From contig JANPYM010000001.1 of NCBI GenBank assembly GCA_025890175.1, positions 2,418,717 to 2,482,716 on the forward strand: 64,000 bases of DNA, written 5' to 3'. Positions 50,687-61,449 of the stretch are shown here, piece after piece. The first letter of the stretch is position 1, and each line of letters opens with the position of its first letter. The DNA is from Ciborinia camelliae (Eukaryota; Ascomycota; Leotiomycetes; Helotiales; Sclerotiniaceae). Both the position numbers and the translations under genes were made by a program. The notes under the pieces were generated by a model. That model was not told the origin of the DNA and made no database searches. It was given only the letters and a program-made list of their open reading frames with translations.

Positions 50687-51370
50687 CTAGGTCATGGAAG
50701 GAACATTGATCTCTGCGATCTTCCAGATCAAACCTCCCTGTTCACTGGTGAGGCCGGTGTATGTAGCCCCCTGGCTAACAGACACAGTGGATCCGAAGTT
50801 GGTGTCCGCAGATGCTAAAGTAATAGTCGTGTTGACATATTGCTGCTTGGCAATTGTAGGAGTGCAATCACTATCGCACTCGGTTCCTGTTCCCCATCCG
50901 GTCATTCGTCCAGAGGGGTAGGTGAAGTAACTGAGAGCCGCACCGGTGAGACCATTGGTGACGGTTTGAGTCCAGTTACCGGACGTGGCATCATAGCCAT
51001 AATCGATCAGAACCTGATCGGTTCCTGAGACTGGGGACCCGGGACCGTCCTTTTGACCGAACGATCCGAAGAGGGAGGCCCGGACACACCATTGGCCGGT
51101 CGCGGCACCACACCAGCTGTTAGATGGCCAAGATTCGAGCGTGGTTTGGACGAGATCTCCTGTGCCGTTGGACATGCCGGGCCAGAGGAAAAGCTCTCCG
51201 GCTTGGGTGGATGGGGCGGTACCGGGGATGAGGGTTGTGGTTGCGTGAAGGATGTGGGAGGTGGAAGGGCCAAGAGAGAGGGCACCTCCCCAGCCATCGC
51301 GGCGGAGGAGGGAGGGCGCTGCCTGAGCGGCCACTGCAAAAGCAGTAGTGAGGATGGCTGAGGTGTACAT
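50687..51370 (-). CDS. Small secreted protein, family not named
   Basis: A single exon of 227 residues. A signal peptide (MYTSAILTTAFAVAAQAAP) is followed by LLRRDGWGG, a likely Kex2-type processing site. The mature part has SLGPSTSHILHATTTLIPG, GELFLWPGMSNGTGDLVQT and GRMTGWGTGTECDSDC, then a Thr/Val-rich beta-type tail (VNTTITLASADTNFG). Cysteines at SWCGAATGQWC and ECDSDC could form two disulphides, and there are N-x-T/S sites (NGT, NWT, NTT). I recall similar fungal hypothetical secreted proteins with the LFLWPG and MTGWGTGTEC signatures, probably of beta-sandwich (lectin/glucanase-like) fold, but I cannot assign an activity. A TATA element and tandem repeats lie upstream. Confidence 0.85.
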   Translation of the reverse strand: MYTSAILTTAFAVAAQAAPSLLRRDGWGGALSLGPSTSHILHATTTLIPGTAPSTQAGELFLWPGMSNGTGDLVQTTLESWPSNSWCGAATGQWCVRASLFGSFGQKDGPGSPVSGTDQVLIDYGYDATSGNWTQTVTNGLTGAALSYFTYPSGRMTGWGTGTECDSDCTPTIAKQQYVNTTITLASADTNFGSTVSVSQGATYTGLTSEQGGLIWKIAEINVPSMT

Positions 51371-51483
51371 TTTGGTTGAAAGAACGAGGTGGTTAAAAAT
51401 TAGGTAATGATTTTTGCTTGCAATTATGAGTATTGGAAAGAAAGACTGGCGAGTGATGAAAAAAAGGGTTGGAAACTTGGCAA

Positions 51484-51491
51484 TATTTATA
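51484..51491 (-). promoter_or_regulatory. TATA box of the secreted-protein gene
   Basis: TATAAATA on the minus strand, about 115-120 bp before the start codon at 51370, the usual distance for a fungal TATA element with a short 5' leader. Confidence 0.55.
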
Positions 51492-51538
51492 CATCGACAA
51501 CGACTTCGTTGTAATATCTAATTCATACCGACTTCATG

Positions 51539-51580
51539 ACGAGTTAATATAGAGTTAATATCGAGTTCATATCGAGTTCC
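51539..51580 (-). repeat. Four-copy 10/11-bp promoter repeat
   Basis: GAGTTAATAT(C/A) repeated about four times (GAGTTAATATA, GAGTTAATATC, GAGTTCATATC, GAGTTCCC), 170-210 bp upstream of the secreted-protein start and just beyond its TATA box. The spacing equals about one helical turn, as in stacked factor-binding sites. The factor is unknown. Confidence 0.6.
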
Positions 51581-54500
51581 CAAAAATATAAGTCGGAGTC
51601 GAGGATCAACACCTTCTTTTGCCACTAGAAAGTTTGAATGGATTGCTCTTGATCGTTCTTGATCCACAAGACCCCATTGTTTCATTGGTGGCCGTTTCAT
51701 CTACCGACATACAAAAATGTTTACTGAGTACCGGTAAATAGATGTAGCAAAGCCAGCCAATCATGTCCTTTCAAATACGAAATCTAGGCTCGGTTCACCG
51801 CTTTCAACCATAGTTTCCATTTGATATTTATTCCCCCCTATACCGCTATCGCAGGAACAGCGTTGTTGAGTCGAGCTCATTAGATGTGTTCCCTTGCAGG
51901 CTTGCATATACGTCAACACCGGGATTGGCGAATTATATTAAGCTATTGTATCAACTAGCTGATGTGGTCAATAAATTGGTATTTATAAACATCTATGAAT
52001 TCATAAATGAGTTAGAGTATCCATGAAAGTACAATTTTCATAGGGTATTATTATTGGTGTAGAATATATATAAATTTGATGTTCCCGCCATTTCCTATGA
52101 AGGGAAGAGGCTACATCCTGATTTTCACCACCATTTTGAACTTTAATACAGTACCCCCACCTTCGCCCTGCTCATATAATATTTCTTGTCATGCAAAAGA
52201 TGATGATCTAAAGTGTTTTGCTAGTTTAGCAAGTGAGAAATGGGACGGTGGGGTGGATACTACTGTATAGCAAAATTGAAAATGGTGGCGGTGTCAAGCT
52301 TGAGGTCCTTGTGCTTTCGCATGTAGACAAAGCAATATATTATAACGGGTAAGATCATTAATGTATATACCAGCTCATTTGCGAATAGCCTCAATTTTGC
52401 TATAGACGGGGTGCATTGTGATAGTATATTTAGGAGCCAACGTATTTGATTGGGAATCCCATTCTTAGTCTAGTCGTCGCGAAATACGGCGTGTAGTCGC
52501 GAGATGAGTTGAGGAACCTCAAAATGGGGCAATCAGAAAATTGGTGGAGGAGACCTCAAGAATGGGGACATCCCAAAACTGGTGTGTCAACCAAGCTCGA
52601 GCCAAGATTTTCTCCACTCTATCCCGCGCGGCCGGCACTGGAGCCCCGGCACTTGAAGTCTCAGATCAATCCCCCTTTTCTCCGATGATATTCCTCATCA
52701 AAAATTCCGGCAGCTCGGTCACCGATGCTTGGTTGGAATAATTCTATGGAGCAGAAGAGACACATGGTAAAATTACGCCTTTTTGCCAAGCATGCATTCA
52801 ATCAATCCACCAGGCTTGAAGTATGCCTCGATGGCATTGATTTCTCTCACGATAGAAGAAAAACTGGTTGAAGATCATATGAATACCGTCTAAACTCACT
52901 TGATGGGAAACATGCTAAATCTAATCAATTCAGCTTTAGATTGGGTGTATTGAGAAAGTAACGTATATAATTGGAAGAATTGTTAAAGTGGATGGAAAAT
53001 TTCATTTAAATAAATAACTTTTCCTATTTACATTACCCACTTTTTGCCTTGCCTCCGCAAAGTTGGGATAGAAAAGCGTTTAGTGTGTTTCCGATCAAGT
53101 GAGTTTATAGACGGTACCCAGGTGCTATGATTGTACAACTACCAATTAAGCATCAAACTATATATATAACACAATTCCGTGTTTCAAACATTAAAGTTTC
53201 ATTGCCAACTTGATGATAAACTAACAACAATCTTGAATATAATAACTCGGTATCAAGTTTATTGTTTCAAGAAAGGGGGCGGGAGAAAAGTCCCAATAAT
53301 AGCGGAAAGATTTCGGGGCAGGGGGAAAAACGGAACTCTCCATTTTAATGCGATCAGCTCACGTGGGAGGACCCAGAGAGCCTGAAACGCATTCTATTGT
53401 TCAGATATACCACCAATAGCACGTGCCCCATTCCCCCTAGTAACCCCCTCCCCCCGAAGCTGCTATGCTGATATTAGTGATATATCTGAATAATAGAATG
53501 CGTTTCAGGCTCTCTGGGTCCTCCCACGCTTGTATAATGGACATGAGCATGGCGTACGGCAAATCACATGATTTACCGATGGTAATAAAATCTCAACGGA
53601 AATGGTATTTGCACTTGCACTTGCAGATCTCGGTATAAAGCTCATACTGTAAGGAATACATGGACCGGGAAATGAAATGAAATGACCATGAGTGGACTTG
53701 GAAAATTTTAGATAAAGTGCTGTGACATCGGTAAGAAGACAGAACATGAAAGAACGAGATGGCGAATTAATGCAGATATCCAGTTGATACCTCTCAGTTA
53801 ATGTTGGTGGGTACCATTTTTCATTGCGATAGGGTCAGATCGAGTGCATTCCTTCAACATATATATGCTGTTGGACATGATGGCGCTGCATCTGTTATGG
53901 TTCCATGATGGCATCGCTCTGGGTGATGTGTATGATCAAAAGCAGAGGTCGGTATCTTGATAACCAAGGCCATCAGATTCTCGGTTTGCCAAAAAGGTGG
54001 CTTTGTTCTTAGTTGAAGAAATCGATAGGAGGATTGCTGTGGCGGCGGATTTATCCATTGTTAGTTCAACGGCTTTCGCAATCTCAGGGAAAATTGGGAT
54101 TCTCAGGATCAACATCATCGAATTTTGATGTAGAAGGGCACGATGTACATGTGGGGTATGACGAGTTGCAGTGTTGTGTTACCCCATGAGTTATGGATAT
54201 AGGTTAGCAGCTGCCATTGGCAGACATCGTTGTATTTGGATCTTGACTGTCTTTTCGCAGCTTTATTTTCGTGGCCATTAAAGACATATTTAACATCAAT
54301 GAATGACAAAATTATCTCCGATAAAACCATTCTTGGAAGTGGAAGTGGAAGGCCATGGCGATGTGGATTAGATAACAAGATGTCTTTTTCAAGTTTTCAT
54401 ATCATGTTCTATCTACATGTTGTGTCGAGGTATGTCGAGGTATCAAGCAATGGTTAGCACGGGAAGACCCATAAATTAGTGTGTGTCACGCCATATCCTC

Positions 54501-54813
54501 CGCATATTCATACACACCACGATAAGGAAGATCCGATACATACCAACAACGAACATTGGTTAAAATCATCGGATTCAATAAAACTCAACCCTTGCCCAGG
54601 TGGTGTCGGCAGTGATTGTGAGGTAATCGAGGCAATCAACGAGCTTAAATATTGCGTGACAATATATCCATAATTCCGAATTTATAAGGAACTAGAACGA
54701 AGTGAGAAGCTGGTTTAAATGAGATTAAAATCCTTCATATACTCAAGTCTGTTAAATTTTGAGCGAACAAATTGTGTAGAGGCATTTCCCCCAACTTTCA
54801 TTCTTCGGTCAAC
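51581..54813. other. Long intergenic region with a small foldback element
   Basis: No gene was recognised in 3.2 kb. It holds an imperfect 37-bp tandem duplication at 52511-52584 (GAGGAACCTCAAAATGGGG / GAGGAGACCTCAAGAATGG) and the inverted-repeat element at 53362-53528. Open stretches such as 52541-52741 and 54479-54673 have no motif. The last part is the promoter of the MDR reductase gene. Confidence 0.45.
53362..53528. mobile_element. Miniature inverted-repeat (MITE-like) element
   Basis: Arms of 47 bp (53362-53408 and 53482-53528) begin CGTGGGAGGACCCAGAGAGC when read inward and differ by about one base. They enclose 73 bp, for 167 bp in total. No clear target duplication was identified at the arm ends. 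Size and structure fit a non-autonomous DNA element or a solo foldback. Confidence 0.7.
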
Positions 54814-56307
54814 ATGACTTCGAGACAAATATACGTATCACAAACCGTTGATCGGGAAATAACACCCCCAAAGACTCCGGAATCCTATGGGTATCAAAAA
54901 GTCTTTCACAATTGGCCCGAACCAGAGACTGAGCCCGAGGGTATCTATTTGCACCGTGAGAAAAGTAGTCTCGATCAGATAAATAATTCAATTTACGATT
55001 CGGATTTGAATGTGTCGCATCAAGAAGCCCTTCTATTGCATGGTCCAAAACAGAGATATGCTCATGCGACGGAACAACCAATACCATCCTTAAAGGATGA
55101 TCGCGAAATGCTTGTTGCAGTGGAAGTTGTTGGTTTGAATCCAATCGATTGGAAAGCTCCGTATGTCTTATTTCGTGTTCTGGTTGCAAATGATATCATT
55201 TAATTGACCATTGATAATAGCGACTTTGGCTTTGGGTTACCTTCCCTCCCCTGTATAAGTGGCCGAGACTTTGCGGGGAAAGTGGTAAAACAACCCGAAG
55301 CAAGTTCTAGATTCAGATCTGGAGATATCGTAAGACTACATGAGTGCTGTGAAAAGCAACGACTAATAGTTCTAGGTTATTGGCATCTCCACGGATTATC
55401 GAGATTCGCGGAAAGCTGCATATCAACAGTACGCAGTTGTGTCGGACTTTAATGCTTGTAGGCTCCCAATGAATGTAAGCCCAACAGACGCTGCACCACT
55501 TGGCGTCGCCTTTGTTGCGGCAGCCCTTGGATTGGGAATCTGCTTAGGAGTGAATTTTGCATATCCTAAAGGAGAACTTCAAGGTCCGGATCTTCTCCGG
55601 GAAATACACTCCTTATCTAGAGATTCTATCCCACAGGATGTAAGAGCAGAATGCTTTGATGGCATCCGAGAGGATGAGAGGCCTCAACCAGGGGATTGGA
55701 TAGTGATTTGGGGAGGTGAGGTGATGTCCCCCAAGGCTTTTGATGAGTGCTGACGGTCTTAGGTTCATCTGCTACCGGATGTTGCGCAGTTCAACTAGCG
55801 AAATTGGCCGGAATGAAAGTTATTGCTGTCATAGATGTCGCCCGTAGTGGTGAACGTATGTTGAAGCATGGTGCAGATCTCTTGGTAGACCGCTTCGATA
55901 CTGAGAGGGCTATATCAATCGTTAAAGGCATCACAAAGGGAAAATTACACTTTGGATTGGATACCAGAGGCAAGGAAAGTACTTCTATTCTTGCACAAAC
56001 CATGCAATCAGAAAACGGAATAGAAGGGAAGAGAGCCCATCTTGTTGGCTTGACCGGACTACCCAAAGAGCCAACACCAGGTGTGCTCTATCACTCTGTC
56101 CCCATAAAGACATTTCATGAGGCGCCAAAGATTGGCGAAGAATTGATGATCTGGTTAGAAAGATTATTCAGGCACAAGAGGATAGCAACTCCTGAGATTG
56201 AGGTTGCACCAGGTGGATTACAAGGCATAAATGCAGCGCTTGATAGACTGAGGGATGGTTCAGTAAATGGTCCAAGAATGGTCGTACCATTGGCATTGAG
56301 AAGATAA
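54814..56307 (+). CDS. MDR-superfamily reductase (trans-enoyl reductase / quinone-oxidoreductase-like)
   Basis: Four exons, 54814-55160, 55221-55329, 55376-55715 and 55763-56307, are fully in phase (introns 60, 46 and 47 nt) and give 446 residues. After an N-terminal extension of about 80 residues with no known motif come the GroES-like domain signatures VEVVGLNPIDWKAPDFGFG, PCISGRDFAGKVV, DYRDSRKAAYQQYAVV and MNVSPTDAAPLGVAFVAAAL. The nucleotide-binding start is IVIWGGSSATGCCAVQLA, with the GSSATG loop typical of this fungal subgroup. Zinc-ligand Cys/His positions of true alcohol dehydrogenases are not evident, so an NADPH-dependent enone or enoyl reductase is likely. The relatives act alone or with polyketide synthases; no synthase gene is present here. 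It lies 718 bp upstream of, and co-directional with, the SfnG-like gene. Confidence 0.88.
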
Positions 56308-57025
56308 AACGTTATAACGTAAATGAGATATCAATATCATAGATGTGGTACTCCTAGTAGTATTAGAGTGGGATAGTATTTTATTATGGTGTTCGCATAC
56401 CTAGGTACCTACCTACCTAGTCTGTCTAGAGCTTAGTACAATCTCCCCCGGCCATCTCTCTCTTCCTCTTCATCTCTCATCTCTCCATCTTGCCAAAACC
56501 AAAATATCGTCAATATTATATTCATACCCAGGTACCTACTGAATATCAACAAGCACTTTATTGAAAGCTTTAGCTTTGGGTGTTACTACTTGATTTATGG
56601 ATGTACTCAGGATTGCGATGACAATTGATTGATTATCGATTATTGATCACTGATTGGTCTTGTTGATCAATTAATTGATCAATCTGAGTTGGGGATGCAG
56701 CAAAGCTCTTCCACAACGAGGGGTGCATATTGCATCATTATTGCACCATTCATCTCCCAGGATTCACGTTCTACACAACCAAAAGTTTGGTTTAGTTCCA
56801 GTATAGTCAGTCGGAGGTTTCGTGTAATTCTACCACGGTACAAGTAGTTAAGTTTCCATATTGAAATTACCTGTAGGTTAAGTATCTGAATAGCTACTTG
56901 AAAACGTAACTAACTGTATCTTGTCATTCTGTTCTTGCTCCTTATATGATAAGTTATATTCTCTATTGTTTCATCCCCCCCGTCTCAGTATCAATTCATA
57001 TCTTATAATATCCCCAGAAAATATA
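56308..57025. other. Intergenic between reductase and monooxygenase genes
   Basis: 718 bp. An ACCTAGGTACCTACC motif lies at 56399-56420 and GATCAATTAATTGATCAA palindromes near 56662-56682. The last 100 bp is C/T-rich and forms the monooxygenase leader. No gene was recognised. Confidence 0.5.
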
Positions 57026-58466
57026 ATGTCTACTACCATCACAATCAGCAGCAATAGTCCAATCATCATTCGTCATGATGGACCACCCAATGGTCATGCC
57101 GGCGCAGTCACCAATGGATATGTCAATGGTAACAGTCATACGAGACTCGTTGAATACGCAAATAGTGTCAACACAAATCGACACAATGCACATTTCTTTG
57201 CGGAATCGGGACTGAATGATGCACCAGATCGTGTCAAGTTCGCGTATTGGGTCCCCAATGTTTCCGGTGGTTTGGTGATATCCAAGATTCCCCAAAGGAC
57301 AAGGTAGTCTTCATGTTCGATTATGGATTTTCGATCACTAACATCTCATAGTTGGGATTACGAATCGAATGTGAGATATGCGCAAACTGCAGAGGAAGTT
57401 GGGTTCGAATATGCTCTTACTCAAATTCGATTCATGGCAGGATATGGAGCTGTGGGTTTCTTTTCTGTATTGTTGGCATAACACTAATATTGATCGTTTA
57501 TAGGATAATCAACATGAATCTGTTTCCTTCTCGCAAGCACTTCTTCATAACACTAAGAAGCTTAATGTCATCGCGGCGCTATTACCTGGCCCCTGGAATC
57601 CAGCTGTCGCAGCCAAACAAATTGCCAGTATCGATCACTATACAAATGGAAGGATATCGGTCAATATTGTTTCTGGGTGGTTTAAGCAGGAGTTTACGAG
57701 CATTGGACAATGGTGGCTTGAACACGCCGAGCGCTATAGACGCAGCAGGGAATTTATCGAGTGCCTGAAGGGAATTTGGACTTCCCCAAAGTTTTCTTAC
57801 AAAGGCGATTTCTACCAATTCCATGACTATCCTCTATCGCCGAAGCCTCTGGATTTACCAGGTCGGCCACACCCGTTAATTTTCCAAGGTGGAAATTCAA
57901 TTGATGCTCGGGAAAACGGTGCTTCTGTATCCGATTATTATTTTATGAATGGAAATACTCTTGAAGGGTTTCAAGAACAAATAGCCGACGTCAAAGAGCG
58001 TGCGCGGAAGCTTGGCCGTGAAGATAAGATACATTTCGCAGTCAATGGTTTTGCTATCGTCAAAGAGACGGAAGAAGAAGCCATACAACTTCTATCTGAA
58101 ATTCAAGGAAAAGCCGATCAAGAAGCCGTGAATGCATTTGCGGATGCAACAAGGCAAGCTGGCTCATCGACGGAAACTAAGAAGGGCATGTGGGCAGATA
58201 GCAAATTTGAGGATTTGGTTCAGTACAACGATGGCTTCAAAACGAAGTTAATTGGAACAGCCGAACAAGTTACTGACAGAATTCTGTTGTTGAAAAGCTT
58301 AGGAATTGATATTGTCCTCATCGCATTCTTACATTACGAGGATGATATTCAAGACTTTGGGGAGAAAGTTTTGCCTCTGGTTAGGAAGTTAGAGAAGGAA
58401 GGAAGGGGGAAAGATGTAGAGGATGAAATCCGAAGGACTGGAGATGTTTATCGTGCGAAGCGGTGA
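57026..58466 (+). CDS. FMN-dependent dimethyl-sulfone monooxygenase-like (SfnG family, luciferase-like)
   Basis: Three exons, 57026-57303, 57352-57451 and 57504-58466, in phase (48- and 52-nt introns; CACTAAC branch site in the first), give 446 residues. A Ser/Asn/Gly-rich N-terminal extension of about 70 residues precedes VKFAYWVPNVSGGLVISKI. The core then follows the bacterial SfnG pattern: DYESNVRYAQTAEEVGFEYA, LTQIRFMAGYGA, HESVSFSQALL, LNVIAALLPGPWNPAVAAKQ, NGRISVNIVSGWFKQEF, GQWWLEHAERYRRS, GDFYQFHDYPLSPKPL, LIFQGGNSIDARENGA and KKGMWADSKFEDLVQYNDG. Such two-component flavin enzymes use reduced FMN and O2; SfnG converts dimethyl sulfone to methanesulfinate in sulfur scavenging. The exact substrate here is not proven, and a separate flavin reductase is needed. 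The family is mainly bacterial, so old transfer into fungi is possible, though the introns look fully fungal. Confidence 0.9.
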
Positions 58467-61187
58467 CTTTTAGATCCTGTACGCCTTCTTTCACTTGAAC
58501 TTGATTCAAGATATTTATTGATTTTTAAGAACAGGTCCAAGACAGCCTCATGAAAGTTCTGGAGAACCTGAAGGAACCTCGCCCTTTAGAATGTATGCAT
58601 AGGGAGTTCGGGTTCACCGAGAAAACATCTCTTGCTATTCACGATTTGCAGCCTTATCCCACCAGCCAATTTTCTTTCCCAAGTGCTGATACGAATTCAT
58701 GTTTTTCGAACTATTTATGATTGGATCTCTTCGTTCTTGGAAGGCTTCTTGTATAATTTCAAAATATTTTTCATACTTTTATCCAAGGTGGGATAAAGTA
58801 TGAGGGGAATTCTTGTTGGGCTCATTGACTGTATGTATACCTTAGTTCTTCAACGTTGCCAATTTTGTAGTACATCATACTCAAGTTGTATTCGCCAGTA
58901 CGATTCTGAGATCCAAACCTTGCTTCATTGCATGTTTAGACGAGGTGTCATTTGTTTATCCAATCTAGTGGATCGACAGCTCCATTTCATATCCCATGGC
59001 CCTAGGGCTACCCAAACAATATAGTCTGCCGAACAGAGTTCAACCCATTTTATGATAAAATTGTCCGCCTACACAGTTTCATTTATCGAAAGTATCCGAG
59101 TTTCTGAAGTGTACGAGTTATACGAGATGCCCGAGTATCGGAAGTATATCGTCTTAACTTATCTAACTTGTTTTCGGTCCAGCCCCATGTCACTCTAGTT
59201 TTCTTCGCCAAATCAATAGTATATAAAGCAGAAGTGGATAATAGCAAAACTATCCACTTTGCTAATTCTCCCGATCGTACGGATTATACACCGCTTACTT
59301 GTCCCCAGCATTGGATTAATCGGATTGGACCTAGTTAGGTGAGTTAAGACGGTAGTTCCTGAATATCCAGAGTCAACCTGGAAACGCCAGATCAATTCTC
59401 ATACTCGCCTTTTAGATCCCTAAACATAAACTTATATACAATACAGATTACTTGGGTATTATTCTCAATTCATTGGATTGATACTTTAAGCATCCCTGTT
59501 AAAACTTCTAGAACCTAAACAGCAACAAAAGATTCGATGCCGCTCTAGGCGAAGGTGATTCAGGGTGGCACATACATTAAACATTTCTATGGCTATCACT
59601 TTACCCCATACGTGCATCACAGGAACCGTGCATCTTCCCGGCAATAACCCATCACTACCTATCTAGAGGTATAATTTTACATTATAATATTATGCTTGTG
59701 TTTATGTTAAAGTGTTCTGGTTTTATTCCGTCATTTTTGTTGATAATTTATTTACAATTTTGAACTTTAATATTTTCATAATTTACATCCTGCAGTACCT
59801 ACCTACATAGTAACAATGGATAGCGGTATCAAGTAGAGCTGAACAACAAACTCAAAATAATGAATACGGGTGAAATCCGGATCACAGAGTACAAACTTAA
59901 AGCAATAATAATGAATGCCCAGGTAAGAGTAAAATGCAAGATTATTGTGGAGTACAAACTTGAAACAACGAAGACGGGTAAATCCGCATCGTGGAGTACA
60001 AAAACTTTAAAATGATGCAGGTTCCAAATGATATCTACCGGCATTTAGATTTCTAGAACTCCACTTTATTGCTTAATCTCCAGAGTCCGTAGATATATTT
60101 TCAAGTCTGGACAATGATAGATATCAAAACTCTGATACATTGGCCTATAGATCTATGTTTAATGATGTTTGAAAGGGTGGGATTTCTCAGGTCAGTTAGT
60201 TGGTGTATTGATAATTTGATTTCTACTAGGTACCTAGGTAGTTTACCTTCATGTGGCACCCATGTGCCACGTGCTAATGCACTGCAAGTTTATACTTTCT
60301 GCCAGTGTATCCACTGTTCAATAGTCCAGACTGCAATCTGGATTCTGGACTCGATATTTGGATGCAAGTAGTCGAGCTTCATCCATTGAAAGGCAGACTA
60401 AACTAGTCTGTAAGGTTACTTTTGAAAAGCTAGATTGGTTAGACTGTCGTTTTCTAGTCTGGATTTTTCAAATCCCAATCCTTCCTAATAGTCCATCTAG
60501 TCCTTCAAAATCACAGACTAGGTAGTCGTCTAGATTGCCGCCCGGACTTTAGACGGCAGGACTAGTGCATATACTGCTTTCTGGCGGCATGGGTATATCA
60601 AGGAGGAAAAAGGCTTATTAGCTACCCCAATCTAGGATCAGACCGTCCTACGGTACACATTATCCTGTATCTTATCTGTAAGGTAAGATTGTAGATATTG
60701 TAGCTACCCCGCGGTTGTGGATTAAAGCGAAGAGAAGAGGAGCGGAGCGGAGGGAAGAGAAGGGAAATATGTATTTTTTTCAACGATATCGTTGTACAAT
60801 GACCAACACCACCTGGGAAATATCAATGAGAGACTACGAGGAACCGAATCTCTGAACGTGGGATTCATTTCCATTTGGAAATCAATAAATTATTGCAGGC
60901 GTAGCACTACTGAGATTGATATTTCATGAATCTGAATCAATCGCCAAGACTTCAAATGCATTCATCATGAAAAACAAACAACCGCCACACCAATAAACTT
61001 CTTGTATGGTTAAAATTTCAAATGATGAATATGTTAGCCTGTGACGACATCATCCAACTTGCATTCTGGTCTGCAAAATAAGAGCCAACATCCCTGGTGG
61101 CATGATTCGAGATATATTAATTTTTATTATTCATCAATTTTTGATACGCATCGAGTTTCATTCTCGAAGAAATATCTCGTTCAACGT

Positions 61188-61287
61188 CACCTGCATGCAT
61201 TATCACATTTTGATGCGAGATAATTTGGATTCTGGATTCACCTGCATTATCACATTCGATCCCAAATAATCTGGATTCTGGATTCAC
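61188..61287 (+). repeat. Tandem promoter duplication before the expansin-like gene
   Basis: Two imperfect roughly 50-bp copies: CACCTGCATGCATTATCACA...TTGGATTCTGGATT (61188-61238) and CACCTGCATTATCACATTCG...CTGGATTCTGGATT (61239-61287). Each copy contains two GGATTC-type boxes. They lie 160-260 bp before the start codon and may duplicate a control site. Confidence 0.8.
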
Positions 61288-61306
61288 CGATTATCGTACA
61301 CTCACT

Positions 61307-61320
61307 TTTGTATATATATA
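61307..61320 (+). promoter_or_regulatory. TATA element of the expansin-like gene
   Basis: TGTATATATATATG at 61308-61321, about 130 bp before the chosen start codon. It is the only strong TATA run in the 300 bp upstream. Confidence 0.5.
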
Positions 61321-61449
61321 TGTTGATACGTTCTTTTGAAAATATATCTATCATCCATCATCTTTACCTCACCAACAGTACTCTTTCCATTCCTTCCCAC
61401 GAAGAACTTACGATCGATTCCGTCCTTCAATCTCATACCCAAAATCAAA

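Larger units (their letters stand above)
58467..61449. other. Intergenic, expansin promoter at right end
   Basis: 3 kb without a recognised gene. 60300-60560 is rich in CCAGACT/AGTCTGG-type and TAGTC half-sites in both orientations. A TAGGTACCTAGGTAG motif is at 60227-60241. A purine block GAGCGGAGCGGAG lies near 60740. The right end carries the promoter of the expansin-like gene, listed separately. Confidence 0.45.

Noticed and set aside
61336..61449. Upstream in-frame start of the expansin-like gene
   Set aside because: It would place 38 residues before a typical signal peptide, and it lies very close to the TATA run. The start at 61450 is better.
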